Assembly: GCA_027669525.1 (NCBI GenBank)
Contig: JAQEDJ010000001.1
Coordinates: 1-64,000 of the forward strand
Direction: 5' to 3'
Length of the DNA stretch: 64,000 bases
From: Coriobacteriaceae bacterium AM48-5
GTDB lineage: Bacteria; Actinomycetota; Coriobacteriia; Coriobacteriales; Coriobacteriaceae
A model generated the notes under the pieces. The model had not been told where the DNA came from and ran no database searches. It saw nothing but the letters and a program-made list of their open reading frames with translations. Position 1 is the stretch's first letter. Each line of letters opens with the position of its first letter. The position numbers and the translations under genes were made by a program. This document shows, in pieces, positions 9,136-18,345 of this stretch.

Positions 9136-9240
9136 TGGACACGCCCGGAACCGTGTATACGTCCGGTGTCATCGCACCCGAGGCAGAACCTCGAATCCCT
9201 GTCTGCGATGGCTAACGGATTCCTATTGAAAGGGATTGTA
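9136..9240 (+). promoter_or_regulatory. Likely internal promoter and leader of rplB
   Basis: Positions 9136-9160 repeat the rplC upstream site (22 of 25 bases), ending CCGTGTATAC. Then comes an 80-base leader with AAAGGGA before the rplB ATG. Together with the preceding hairpin this suggests that rplB and the downstream genes can be transcribed independently. Confidence 0.5.
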
Positions 9241-10071
9241 ATGGCTGTAAAGCACCTTAAGCCGACCTCCGCTGGTAGGCGTTGGCAGACGATCTCCGAC
9301 TTCTCCGAGATCACCTGCACCAAGCCCGAGAAGTCTCTTCTCGAGCCCCTGCCCAAGAAGGCCGGTCGTAACAACAACGGCCGCATCACCACCCGCCACC
9401 AGGGCGGCGGCGTGAAGCGTCGTTACCGCGTGATCGACTTCAAGCGCAACAAGGACGGCGTGCCCGCCAAGGTTGCCACGATCGAGTACGATCCGAACCG
9501 TTCCGCTCGCATCGCTCTGCTGCACTACGCTGACGGTGAGAAGCGCTACATCCTGGCCCCCAAGGGCCTCGAGGTCGGTCAGACCATCATGTCCGGTTCT
9601 GACGCCGACATCAAGCCGGGCAACGCTCTGCCCCTCGCCGACATCCCCGTCGGTACGCTCATCCACGCCGTCGAGTTCCAGCCGGGCAAGGGCGCTGCTA
9701 TCGCCCGTTCCGCCGGTAACTCCTGCCAGCTGATGGGTAAGGAGGGCAAGTACGCCATCGTCCGTATGCCTTCCTCCGAGATGCGCCGCATCCTCGTTAC
9801 CTGCCGCGCCACCGTCGGTGAGGTCGGCAACGCCGATCACGCCAACATCGTCATCGGCAAGGCCGGCCGTAAGCGTCACATGAACGTGCGCCCGACCGTC
9901 CGCGGTACCGTCATGAACCCTGTCGACCACCCGCACGGCGGTGGCGAGGGCAAGAACCACACCTCTGGTCGTCCCTCCGTTACCCCCTGGGGTAAGCCGA
10001 CGAAGGGCCTTCGTACGCGCAAGAAGAAGAAGGTCTCGAACCAGCACATTATTCGTCGCCGTAAGAAGTAA
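9241..10071 (+). CDS. rplB: 50S ribosomal protein L2
   Basis: The 276-residue protein contains the L2 signatures [22 protein letters not shown] near the start and [21 protein letters not shown] near the end, including the conserved His of the peptidyl-transferase-associated loop. The ATG at 9241 has AAAGGGA upstream and gives the family N-terminus [14 protein letters not shown]. An upstream TTG extension would add a non-family leader. Confidence 0.96.
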   Translation: MAVKHLKPTSAGRRWQTISDFSEITCTKPEKSLLEPLPKKAGRNNNGRITTRHQGGGVKRRYRVIDFKRNKDGVPAKVATIEYDPNRSARIALLHYADGEKRYILAPKGLEVGQTIMSGSDADIKPGNALPLADIPVGTLIHAVEFQPGKGAAIARSAGNSCQLMGKEGKYAIVRMPSSEMRRILVTCRATVGEVGNADHANIVIGKAGRKRHMNVRPTVRGTVMNPVDHPHGGGEGKNHTSGRPSVTPWGKPTKGLRTRKKKKVSNQHIIRRRKK

Positions 10072-10103
10072 TTTCGGATACCGAGTTTTAGGAGAAAGCA
10101 CTT

Positions 10104-10364
10104 ATGAGCAGAAGTCTCAAAAAGGGCCCGTTCGTGGAGACTCGCCTTCTCTCGCGTATCACCGCGATGAACGAGGCTGGCAAGAAGGACGTCGTGAAGA
10201 CCTGGTCCCGCGCGTCTACCATCTTCCCCGAGATGGTTGGTCACACCATCGCCGTCCACGACGGCCGCAAGCATGTGCCCGTGTATGTTACCGAGTCCAT
10301 GGTTGGTCACAAGCTCGGCGAGTTCGCGCCGACTCGTACGTTCCGTGGCCACAAGGCCAAATAG
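10104..10364 (+). CDS. rpsS: 30S ribosomal protein S19
   Basis: The 86-residue protein [12 protein letters not shown]...[19 protein letters not shown] is S19 across its length. It binds 16S rRNA in the head near S13. TTTTAGGAGAAAGC precedes the ATG. Confidence 0.96.
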   Translation: MSRSLKKGPFVETRLLSRITAMNEAGKKDVVKTWSRASTIFPEMVGHTIAVHDGRKHVPVYVTESMVGHKLGEFAPTRTFRGHKAK

Positions 10365-10378
10365 GGGGTTAACCGTAA

Positions 10379-10750
10379 ATGGCAACTAAGTCTATTGAAA
10401 CTGAGGCCACCGAGGTTCGCGCCGTCGCTAAGTACGTGCGTGTTTCCCCCAGCAAGGCCCGCCTGGTGGTCGATCTGATCCGCCGCAAGCCTGTCGCTCA
10501 GGCCTTCGACATCCTCCACTTCTGCGACCGCGCCGTCGCCGTGGATGTCGAGAAGGTTCTCCGTTCCGCCGTTGCGAACGCCGAGAACAACAACGGTCTG
10601 CGTGCCGACAACCTGGTTGTCGCCGCTGCCTATGTTGACGAGGGTCCGACGCTTAAGCGCATCCGTCCCCGCGCCAAGGGTTCCGCTTCTCGCATTCTGA
10701 AGCGTACTTCCCACATCACCGTCGTCGTTGCTCCTCGAAAGGAGGCGTAA
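10379..10750 (+). CDS. rplV: 50S ribosomal protein L22
   Basis: The 123-residue L22 contains [19 protein letters not shown] and the C-terminal beta-hairpin region [22 protein letters not shown], which extends into the exit tunnel. It lies 14 bases after rpsS and 6 bases before rpsC. Confidence 0.96.
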   Translation: MATKSIETEATEVRAVAKYVRVSPSKARLVVDLIRRKPVAQAFDILHFCDRAVAVDVEKVLRSAVANAENNNGLRADNLVVAAAYVDEGPTLKRIRPRAKGSASRILKRTSHITVVVAPRKEA

Positions 10751-10756
10751 AGCTGT

Positions 10757-11464
10757 ATGGGTCAGAAAGTCTACCCCACCGGCTTCCGTCTTGGCATCAC
10801 CGAGAACTGGCGCTCCCGCTGGTTCGCAGAGAAGGATTACGCTAAGACCCTCGGTAACGATCTCGAGATCCGCAAGTACCTCGAGAAGCGTCTTTCCCGC
10901 GCAGCTGTCTCCCGCGTCGAGATCGAGCGCGCTGGCGACAAGGTGAAGGTCATCATCCTCACCGCTCGCCCCGGCGTTGTCATCGGTAAGAAGGGTGCCG
11001 AGATCGATACCCTCCGCACCGAGCTCGAGAAGGTCGCTGGTGTCTCTAAGGGCCAGCTCTCCGTCGACGTTGTCGAGATCAAGCGCCCCGAGCTCGACGC
11101 CAACCTCGTTGCTCAGTCTATCGCCGAGCAGCTCGAGGGCCGCGTTGCCTTCCGTCGCGCTATGCGCAAGGCTGTCCAGTCCGCCCGCAAGGCCGGCGCT
11201 AAGGCATCCGTATCCAGTGCTCCGGTCGTCTCGGCGGCGCGAGATGGGCCGTCGTGAGTGGTACCGCGAGGGTCGCGTGCCTCTGCACACCCTCCGTGCC
11301 AAGATCGACTACGGCACGGCTGTCGCCAGCACCACCATGGCGCTTGCGGCGTGAAGGTCTGGATCTACCTGGGCGAGAAGCTCCCGGGCCAGCCTGTTCC
11401 CAACCCTGCACTCGAGGGCTCTTCCCGTCCTCGTCGTCGTAACTCCGAGAGGAGGGGTCAGTAG
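10757..11464 (+). CDS. rpsC: 30S ribosomal protein S3 (three frame breaks)
   Basis: The protein begins [20 protein letters not shown] and has a KH domain ([15 protein letters not shown]). Three one-base losses interrupt it: near 11203 (AAGGG reduced to AAGG), 11240 (GCGGAG to GCGAG) and 11336 (ACCTATGG to ACCATGG). Restoring them gives [22 protein letters not shown] and [18 protein letters not shown]3 is essential and single-copy, so these breaks are almost certainly sequence errors. The stop at 11462-11464 overlaps the rplP start by one base. Confidence 0.93.
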
Positions 11465-11966
11465 TGCTTGCCCCTAAGCGTATTCTTCACCGCAAGGTGC
11501 AGCGTGGCTCCATGAAGGGCCAGGCCAAGGGTAATACCGAGCTGCATTTCGGCGAGTTTGGTATCCAGGCTCTCGAGGCCCATTGGATCACCAACCGTCA
11601 GATCGAGGCCGCTCGTATTGCCATGACCCGCTACATGAAGCGTGGCGGTCGTGTCTACATCACGATCTTCCCCGATAAGCCCATCACCAAGAAGCCTGCC
11701 GAGACTCGCATGGGTTCTGGTAAGGGTAACCCCGAGGAGTGGGTGGCCGTCGTCAAGCCCGGCCGCATCATGTTCGAGGTCAAGGGCGTGCCCGAGGAGG
11801 TCGCTCGCGAGGCTCTGCGTCTTGCTCAGCACAAGCTCCCCATCAAGACCAAGATTGTGGTTGCCAAGAACGCTGAGCAGCGCATCGAGAAGGAAATGGC
11901 TGAGGAGGCCGCTCTCGAGGCCAAGTGGCTGCTGAGGACGCCGCCGCCGCCAAGGAGGAGAACTAA
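11464..11966 (+). CDS. rplP: 50S ribosomal protein L16 (frame broken near 11928)
   Basis: The sequence contains [25 protein letters not shown] and [25 protein letters not shown], both L16 hallmarks. L16 organises the A site and binds 5S/23S rRNA. The start is GTG at 11464. Near 11928 one G is missing (AAGGTGG to AAGTGG); once restored, the tail is Ala/Glu-rich and stops at 11966, overlapping the rpmC ATG by one base. Confidence 0.93.
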
Positions 11967-12181
11967 TGAAGCCCGCAGAGATTCGTGAGCTCTCGGACGC
12001 TCAGCTCGTTGAGAAGCTGAAGGAAATGCGCGCCGAGCTCTTTAACCTTCGTTTCCAGATGGCCACTAGCCAGCTGGACAACACCGCTCGCGTCAACACC
12101 GTGAAGAAGGACATCGCTCGCGTCCTCACGGAGCAGCGCGCCCGCGAGATCGCAGCGGAGAAGTCCGCTGTCGCCGAGTAG
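11966..12181 (+). CDS. rpmC: 50S ribosomal protein L29
   Basis: The 71-residue L29 ([31 protein letters not shown]) is helical throughout and binds near the tunnel exit. AAGGAGGAG in the end of rplP serves as its ribosome binding site. Confidence 0.95.
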   Translation: MKPAEIRELSDAQLVEKLKEMRAELFNLRFQMATSQLDNTARVNTVKKDIARVLTEQRAREIAAEKSAVAE

Positions 12182-12197
12182 GACCTAAGGAGAGAAC

Positions 12198-12458
12198 ATG
12201 ACTGATTCGCGTAACACGCGTAAGGTCCGTACGGGTGTCGTTACCTCCGTCTCCGGTGCCAAGACCATCGTTGTCACCGTCACCGAGCGCAAGCGTCACG
12301 CCAAGTACGGCAAGATGATGACCAGCTCCAAGAAGCTGCACGCTCACGACGAGGAGTGCACGGCTGGCGTGGGCGATACCGTCCGCGTTATGGAGACCCG
12401 TCCTATGTCCAAGATGAAGCGTTGGCGCCTCATCGAGGTCGTCGAGCGCGCTAAATAA
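12198..12458 (+). CDS. rpsQ: 30S ribosomal protein S17
   Basis: The 86-residue S17 contains the OB-fold core GVVTSVSGAKTIVVTVTERKRHAKYGK and the end VRVMETRPMSKMKRWRLIEVVERAK. AAGGAGAG precedes the ATG. Confidence 0.95.
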   Translation: MTDSRNTRKVRTGVVTSVSGAKTIVVTVTERKRHAKYGKMMTSSKKLHAHDEECTAGVGDTVRVMETRPMSKMKRWRLIEVVERAK

Positions 12459-12576
12459 GCAGTCGCTCTTACGACTTGTACGTTTCCGAAGATGTGCGTA
12501 TGCCTGGTTTGCATACCACAGGCCGTATAAAGGCTGCGCACCTCTCTTCGGTTCTTAGTTCGGAGGAACATCTACC
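12459..12576 (+). promoter_or_regulatory. Intergenic leader before rplN with a possible promoter
   Basis: The gap is longer than elsewhere in the cluster. It has a small hairpin (GTATGC...GCATAC, about 12499-12517) and a candidate promoter TTGTAC, 17 bases, TATGCC near 12477-12505. AGTTCGGAGGAAC precedes rplN. The promoter call is tentative. Confidence 0.35.
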
Positions 12577-12945
12577 ATGATTCAGATGCAAACCATGCTG
12601 AACGTCGCCGACAACTCCGGCGCTCGCAAGATTCGCTGCATCAAGGTGCTTGGCGGTTCCAAGCGTCGTTATGCAGGCATCGGCGATGTGTTCATCGGTG
12701 CTGTCCAGGAGGCTACCCCTGGCGCCAACGTCAAGAAGAAGGACGTTGTCCGTTGCGTCGTCGTTCGCACCGTTAAGGAGATCCGCCGCAAGGATGGCTC
12801 CTACATTCGCTTTGATGAGAACGCCTGCGTTGTCATCAACAACGATGGTTCGCCCGTCGGCACCCGTATCTTCGGGCCCGTCGCTCGCGAGCTTCGTGAC
12901 AAGAAGTACATGAAGATCGTCTCGCTCGCTCCCGAGACCCTGTAG
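12577..12945 (+). CDS. rplN: 50S ribosomal protein L14
   Basis: The 122-residue protein starts [27 protein letters not shown] and ends with the L14 signature [21 protein letters not shown]. It sits at the subunit interface. Confidence 0.96.
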   Translation: MIQMQTMLNVADNSGARKIRCIKVLGGSKRRYAGIGDVFIGAVQEATPGANVKKKDVVRCVVVRTVKEIRRKDGSYIRFDENACVVINNDGSPVGTRIFGPVARELRDKKYMKIVSLAPETL

Positions 12946-12957
12946 TTAGGGAGATAT

Positions 12958-13263
12958 ATGTATATCAAGAAGGGCGATAAGGTCCAGGTTCTTTCTGGTA
13001 AGGATCGCGGCAAGCAGGGCGTTATCCTGCGTGCTCTCCCCGCCGAGAACAAGGTCGTTGTCGAGGGCGTTTCGGTCGTCAAGAAGGCCGTCAAGCCCAA
13101 CGCTGCCAACCAGCAGGGCGGCATCGTTTCGCAGGAGGCTCCCATCGATGCCTCCAACGTCAATCTCGTTTGCCCCGAGTGCGGTAAGGTTACCCGCGTC
13201 GGTCACGAGAAGGACGGCAAGAACAAGCTGCGCGTCTGCAAGAAGTGCGGCCACAAGTTCTAA
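12958..13263 (+). CDS. rplX: 50S ribosomal protein L24, with C-terminal Cys pairs
   Basis: The 101-residue L24 has the KOW motif ([18 protein letters not shown]). The C-terminal region has two Cys pairs (VCPECGKV and VCKKCGHKF), a probable zinc site seen in some L24 proteins. In most bacteria rplE follows directly; here a terminator follows instead and rplE is at 56623. Confidence 0.95.
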   Translation: MYIKKGDKVQVLSGKDRGKQGVILRALPAENKVVVEGVSVVKKAVKPNAANQQGGIVSQEAPIDASNVNLVCPECGKVTRVGHEKDGKNKLRVCKKCGHKF

Positions 13264-13287
13264 GCTGCCCGCAACATCAAGTTGCTA

Positions 13288-13325
13288 GCAAAGGCCCGGA
13301 TGCCATGGCACCCGGGCCTTTTTCT
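13288..13325 (+). terminator. Strong rho-independent terminator after rplX
   Basis: AAGGCCCGG pairs with CCGGGCCTT around a GC-rich ATGCCATGGCAC centre and is followed by TTTTTC. It ends the ribosomal transcript at rplX, supporting the idea that the break before rplE is real. Confidence 0.85.
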
Positions 13326-13330
13326 ATCCC

Positions 13331-14029
13331 TACTCGATGGCTTCGGTTCTGCCGTCCTGTCATTCCGGTTGCATCCAGTTTTCGGTGCCGTCTCGAATCG
13401 AGTGCCGCCAGGTGACACCCTGTCGCGTTTCGTCGGCTTCGGGGACAAAAGTCGGGACAACTCCAAAAACTATTTTCGAACTCAGGGCTTTGAGTTTTTG
13501 TTTTTGTCCCAAAGGGCGCGGCGGGATGCCTTTGGAGGCTCGATAGCGCCGAAAACGCCCGTTTTGAAACTTAAATGCCTTTTCGCGTGCAAGCCGCCAG
13601 CTGCAATAGGAAGTGAATCAACGCAGGTGCCTTTCAAGCAGTTTGCAAAACTGCAGGTCGCAGGTCTTCATTGCCAGTAGGAGAAATGAGTAGTCTCAGG
13701 TGGCTTGCCCATGAGTTGACGAACGGGATTTGAGATTACGCTGACGTCCGGAAACGCTTCGAGCACGGCGTTACGTTTTTGGGGTTTGGGCGTAGCCCTG
13801 CACCCGCGAGCGCGGGCCTTAAGCCCGCCGAGAGGGTGACGCGTCGAAAACGAAGGGGAAAGAGAGAAGGGGCCGTCCCTATCATTCAGGTTGCGACCGA
13901 AGAAGACAAGGAGACCCCCTGAGCCTGAATGATGCCCCACAGACCGCGTCCGACCGAGCTCAAGCCGAGCTTTTCCTGACGTCCGCCTTCGCGAAGATGA
14001 TGGCTGGATTGGCTATGGATTGGCAACAC
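13331..14029. other. Gene-poor stretch between rplX and the IS3 remnant
   Basis: I see no convincing gene. A long imperfect stem lies at 13441-13511 (GGGACAA/TTGTCCC outer arms, CAAAAAC/GTTTTTG inner arms). A short inverted pair, ATCATTCAGG and CCTGAATGAT, lies near 13881-13932. The open frames across the stretch have no recognisable domain and look accidental. Confidence 0.4.
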
Positions 14030-14490
14030 TTATTTGGACGATTCCGGGAGGGACGGCCCCGCCTCCCTGAACTCGACCGGCGACATGTAGCCCAGCGTCG
14101 AGTGGATCCTGAAGTTGTTGTACCAGTGCACGTAATCCAAGAGCTTGGCTCGGAGCTCGCGCGTCCCTCCTCGGTCCTTCGGAGTGGCCGACGATCTCCC
14201 CGTTGCAGAGGTCGACGAGCAGGCAGACGTAGTTCCACGACGCCCCGACGTGCACGCAGGCCAAGTCGCTGCATATATGGGTGCACGGCGCCCTGCCGCC
14301 GAAGCCGCGCGCGACGACGTTCGACACGTCGGCCTCGTTGACCGCCCCGGGGTGCACCTTGAACCTCTTCCTGCCGTATGCGCCGGCCAGGCCGTTCTCC
14401 CTCATGATGCGGCAGACGCGGCGCCGGCTGACGGTAACGCCCGACCTCCCGGGCGACGCCTTGATCTTGCGCGATCCGTTCCGGCCCTTG
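14030..14490 (-). mobile_element. IS3-family transposase remnant (internal deletion)
   Basis: Read on the minus strand, the remnant keeps SRKIKASPGRSGVTVSRRRVCRIMRENGL, then a DDE-core start (HICSDLACVHVGASWNYVCLLVDLCNGEIVGHS). It then jumps to the C-terminal signature LDYVHWYNNFRIHSTLGYMSPVEFREAG, ending at 14030. In intact IS3 OrfB proteins about 80 residues carrying the rest of the catalytic triad lie between these two parts; here they are gone. The N-terminal part and OrfA are also missing. It abuts the truncated mtnN on its promoter-distal side. Confidence 0.8.
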
Positions 14491-14805
14491 CTGGCGGCGT
14501 GCGCCGCCGCGGCCGCCGTCGCCCCCGACATTAAGGTCCTCAAGGGCCGCGTCGTCTCCGGCGACCAGTTCGTCTCGCCCGCGGAACAGAAGGAGCGAAC
14601 CCTCGCGGCCTTCGGCGACCTGTGCTGCGAGATGGAGGGCTGCACCATCGCGCAGGCCTCCTATCTCAACGGCGTGCCCCTCGTCGTCGTGCGCGCCATC
14701 AGCGACAAGCCCTGCGCCGAGGGCCGGGTCGTCGACTACAACACCTTCGAGAAGAAGGCCGCCTGCGACTGCGCCCGCATCGCCGCGCGCATGGTTAAGC
14801 TTTAG
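14490..14805 (+). pseudogene. mtnN: 5'-truncated MTA/SAH nucleosidase (Pfs)
   Basis: The frame encodes only the C-terminal half of methylthioadenosine/S-adenosylhomocysteine nucleosidase: KVLKGRVVSGDQFV, then CEMEGCTIAQASYLNGVPLVVVRAISDK with the Glu and Asp substrate/catalytic region of the family. The N-terminal half, with its catalytic Glu, is replaced by the IS3 remnant on the opposite strand. The exact junction is near 14490. This is a real truncation, unlike the single-base frame breaks elsewhere. A GC-rich stem with CCCTTTCC follows the stop (14806-14830). Confidence 0.75.
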
Positions 14806-14998
14806 GCCCGGCGCGCCGGGGCCCTTTCCAAAGCGAAGTGTCGAGCCGAAGTGTTGAGCGTCGGCCCTGAATGTTCAATGGCCGTTGTTTTCTGCCCCTC
14901 AAGTGGTGGACTTTTCCTCGGAGCTGTTGATTCCCCCACGCGCCCCCTTCCGTTCTCTGTTCTCCCCTTATACTCCTTGTACGAGGAGGTAAGAAGTC

Positions 14999-17740
14999 AT
15001 GGACAAGACCACACAGGACAGCTTGGCAAAGAAACCCGTCGACATGAGGGACAGGATTCTCGAGCATCTCGAGGCCCTCACCTCTGCCGTCTCGCTCGAC
15101 GACCTTGCCCGTCTGTCCACCTCCGACATCGCCGAGACGCTCATCATCTCCAGGAGCCTGGCGAGCCAGTACCTCAACGACCTTGTTCGCGCCGGTCTTG
15201 TGGTTAAGGTGGCGGGCAGGCCTGTCCGTTATTTTCATCGCCGCGCGTTCCAGAAGCGTTTTCAGGTAAAGCTCTCTGCAAGCGAGTATGCCTCGCTCGC
15301 CGACCTCATCCAGGCGACGGGAATCGCCGATCACCGCGACTTCGCGCGTGCCGTGGGCTTCGACATGAGCCTCAGCTCCGTTGTCGAGCAGTGCAAGGCT
15401 GCGGTTCAGTACCCTCCGTTTGGCCTGCCCATCCTCTTGAGCGGCGGCGTGGGTGTCGGTAAGTCTTTCCTTTCTCGCCTTGTGTACGAGTACGGCAAGA
15501 ACCAGGGCTTGCTGTCCCGCGACTCCTCCTATGTGCGCATCGACTGCGCCGGGGTCCCGGACGCCGCCTCGTTCAACGGGCTTCTTGACGAGTCGATCGC
15601 GAAAGCGCGCGGGGGTGTGGTCTTTGTCAACGGCATCGAGGCGCTCTCTCCCTCTGCGATGGAGCACTGCCTTGCGACGGCCCTCGGGCTCGATGCCTCC
15701 CAGGATGCGCCGCGCGCTCGCCTCGTTCTTTCGACGACGCTTTCCGCCGATGACCTGAAGGTTTCCTCGGCCTACAGCAAAATGCCCATCTGTGCCCGCG
15801 TCCCCTCACTCAAGGAGCGGACCCCCGAGGAGCGCGAGGATCTCATCTTGAGCTTCCTGCGCAGCGAGGGGTGCCGAATCGGTTCTGATGTGAAGATCAG
15901 CCGCGGCGCATACCGTTGCCTCGTGAACGCGGACTTTTCCGATAACATCGCCGGCTTGCGCGCCTGCGTGACGAACTGCTGTGCCAAAGCGTTCCTCAAT
16001 CGCGAGGGCGACTACGTCGTCGTTCGCCCGTATCTTCTTCCCAGCGGGCTCCTCTCCTCCGCGCAGATCGATCAACAGCCCGACGATGGCGTTCTGATCG
16101 ACGCGTCTCTGGATGCCGCCGAGAGCACAGGGCCGGTCGAGCAGGCGCTCGATGCCCTGTGCTCCCTCGATGAGCGATTCTGCGCCGGGGAGCTCTCTGT
16201 CTCCGAGCTTGTCTCGCAAGCTGTCTCCGCTGTGCGCGGCGTTGAGGATCACTTGATCTTCGACCACGGCGTCGCCTCCTCGAGGTCGCGCGCCTTCGAG
16301 CGCGTCGTGGGCGCGGTCCTTGCCGACGCAGGCTCTTCTTATGGCATCGAGCTTTCGAGGAAGGTCGCTTTTCTACTGGCCCAGGAGATTTGCCTGCAGT
16401 TGTGGCCGGGTATCGGCCTGGCTAAGCGAAAGTCTGCCTGTGCGGAGCAAATCTCCCATCTCCTCGGTGCCGTGACCTCCGAATTGCCGTTTGCCTCGAG
16501 TGTCTCCGATCAGGTCGCCGCAGACGTGGAAGGGGCGCTGGGAATCTCGCTCGATCACTTCACGAAGACGCTTCTGACGCTGTGCGTCGCATCGGAGTCT
16601 CGCGATGCGAAGGCCCTTCGGACGCTCTGCGTCATCTTGTCCCACGGCTACTCAACGGCGACGAGCATCGCCGACGCGGCGAACCGTATGCTCGGCATGC
16701 ATGTGTACGAGGCTGTCGACATGCCCTACGACCAGCAGCTGAAGGACATCGTCGGTCCGCTCCAGCGCCTCGTCGACCGCCATTCCTACTGCACCGGGGT
16801 CGTGTTCCTCGTCGACATGGGCTCCTTGGAGGAGGCCTATAAGGCCCTCGAGAACGTTACCGACTCCACTATCGGCGTGGTGAACAACGTCTCTACCGGT
16901 CTTGCGCTCGAGATCGGGGTCGGGCTGCTCGGCGGCAAGTCCATCGCCGAGGTTCTTGGCGATGCGACCGCCGCGTGCGTGACGCACTGCAAGGTGATCG
17001 AGCGCGTCAACCGTGAGGACGCCATCGTCTTCTGCTCCGAGTCCGGGGTCGACGCCGCGGAGAGGATACGCCAGCTCGTCTCGCAGAGCCTCCCGCGCAC
17101 CATAGGCGCGCGCCTGCTCACGAGGCCCTTCAAGCAGCTCGTCGCGAACGGGTCGAACGACGCCGTTTTCTCCGAGCACCGCGTCTGCGCCGTCATCGGC
17201 ACGGGAGACCCCGGGGTCGCCTCCGTCCCCTTCGTCGCCCTCGAGGACATCATGTCGACGGCGTCCGCCTCTAAGGTTGATGCCGTGTTCGGCAGGTGGC
17301 TTGACGCTTCCGAGCTCTCTTCTTTCCACGAGAAGCTGCTCTCGAACATGACGCTGCAGAACGTCATCCGCTCCATCACCATCCTCGACCCGGAGCGGCT
17401 ATTCCATGAGATCGAGAGCGCCGTGCACGAGCTTCAGCGCAGGACAGGCGAGAAGATCGGCAGCAACGCCATCATTGGGCTCTACGTTCACCTCTGCTGT
17501 CTCGTCGAGCGCCTTGTTACCAGAAACCCCATTGAGACCTACGTTGGCCAGGACCGCTTCGAGGAGGAACGCGCCGATTTCATCGAGTCCTTCAGGCAGA
17601 GCTTCTCGAGCATCTCGACGCGCTATCGCGTAGAGGTTCCCGTAAGCGAGATCGCATATGTCTTCGACTACATAAGCGTGAGCGCCGCCCCGGCGCGAGA
17701 AGAGCGCCTCGGCTCCTCGGACCTCCTGCTCGACGAGTGA
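14999..17740 (+). CDS. levR: LevR-type PTS-controlled transcriptional activator
   Basis: The 913-residue regulator has an N-terminal winged helix (about residues 15-75), an AAA+ domain with P-loop GGVGVGKS near residue 147, a first PRD near 400-490 (DHLIFDHG), an EIIA-mannose-like domain with a probable phosphorylated His near 545 (SHGYSTATS), and a second PRD near 780-890 with His near 828 (LYVHLCCLVERL). This is the order seen in LevR/ManR. The AAA+ domain lacks a clear GAFTGA sigma-54-contact loop (SFNGLLDE at that region). GAGGAGGT precedes the ATG. It probably activates the PTS genes that follow. Confidence 0.88.
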   Translation: MDKTTQDSLAKKPVDMRDRILEHLEALTSAVSLDDLARLSTSDIAETLIISRSLASQYLNDLVRAGLVVKVAGRPVRYFHRRAFQKRFQVKLSASEYASLADLIQATGIADHRDFARAVGFDMSLSSVVEQCKAAVQYPPFGLPILLSGGVGVGKSFLSRLVYEYGKNQGLLSRDSSYVRIDCAGVPDAASFNGLLDESIAKARGGVVFVNGIEALSPSAMEHCLATALGLDASQDAPRARLVLSTTLSADDLKVSSAYSKMPICARVPSLKERTPEEREDLILSFLRSEGCRIGSDVKISRGAYRCLVNADFSDNIAGLRACVTNCCAKAFLNREGDYVVVRPYLLPSGLLSSAQIDQQPDDGVLIDASLDAAESTGPVEQALDALCSLDERFCAGELSVSELVSQAVSAVRGVEDHLIFDHGVASSRSRAFERVVGAVLADAGSSYGIELSRKVAFLLAQEICLQLWPGIGLAKRKSACAEQISHLLGAVTSELPFASSVSDQVAADVEGALGISLDHFTKTLLTLCVASESRDAKALRTLCVILSHGYSTATSIADAANRMLGMHVYEAVDMPYDQQLKDIVGPLQRLVDRHSYCTGVVFLVDMGSLEEAYKALENVTDSTIGVVNNVSTGLALEIGVGLLGGKSIAEVLGDATAACVTHCKVIERVNREDAIVFCSESGVDAAERIRQLVSQSLPRTIGARLLTRPFKQLVANGSNDAVFSEHRVCAVIGTGDPGVASVPFVALEDIMSTASASKVDAVFGRWLDASELSSFHEKLLSNMTLQNVIRSITILDPERLFHEIESAVHELQRRTGEKIGSNAIIGLYVHLCCLVERLVTRNPIETYVGQDRFEEERADFIESFRQSFSSISTRYRVEVPVSEIAYVFDYISVSAAPAREERLGSSDLLLDE

Positions 17741-17863
17741 CCTTCCCCGCGCCGCCGCAAGCTGACCGCGCGTCCTCAATAATCCGATAACCCCTTGCCC
17801 GGCGCGAATCCGGATAGCGCCGAGGCAGTACCGAACGCAAAACTTCATTTGATAGGAGCAAAC
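17741..17863 (+). promoter_or_regulatory. Upstream region of the mannose-family PTS operon
   Basis: The gap holds the likely control region for the PTS operon and a GATAGGAGC ribosome site. I looked for a -24/-12 element: GG and GC dinucleotides occur near 17824-17838 but with eleven rather than ten bases between, so no convincing sigma-54 promoter is seen. Confidence 0.35.
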
Positions 17864-18336
17864 ATGAGTGTTGTTATGGCACGAATCGACAATCGCCTGC
17901 TTCACGGCATCATCGTGACGCAGTGGGCCCCGGTGTCGGGCGCGACCCGAGTCATGGTCATCGACGACAAGGTCGCCGGCGACGAGGTCCTGAAGTCCAC
18001 CATGAGGATGGCGCGCCCCGCGGGCATGGCCGTTTCGATCATCTCCGAGCAGACCGCGCTCAAGAACTTCGCCGCGGGCAAGTACGACCGCGAGAAGGTC
18101 TTCGTCATCGCCAAGGAGCCCGAGACGATGCTTCGCCTGGTCGAGTCGGGCGTCGAGCTCCCGTCGCTGGTCGTCGGCGGCTCGCTCGTCAAGGAGGACG
18201 GCATCCAGCTCACCCAGCGCGCCTACGCCTCCGCCGAGAACGTCCAGAGCTACAAGGCGCTCATCGCCCGTGGCGTCAAGGTGACGGCCCAGTTCGTGCC
18301 CGCCGACAAGCCCGTCTCCGTCGCAGACTCATCTAA
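17864..18336 (+). CDS. PTS mannose/fructose/sorbose family EIIB (frame broken near 18329)
   Basis: The protein begins MSVVMARIDNRLLHGIIVTQW; the His in RLLHG is the phosphorylation site of EIIB in this family. It passes phosphate from EIIA to the sugar in the EIIC/EIID channel. One T appears lost near 18329: restoring it gives VSVADFI and a stop at 18334-18336, ten bases before EIIC and with GGGGGAAA between. As read, the frame runs on to 18382. Confidence 0.9.
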
Positions 18337-18345
18337 GGGGGAAAT

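Noticed and set aside
13282..13680. Open frame of 132 codons after rplX
   Set aside because: It begins inside the terminator stem, has no ribosome site and no family resemblance.
17820..17863. Sigma-54 promoter before the PTS operon
   Set aside because: GG and GC dinucleotides are eleven bases apart instead of ten and the surrounding consensus is absent.
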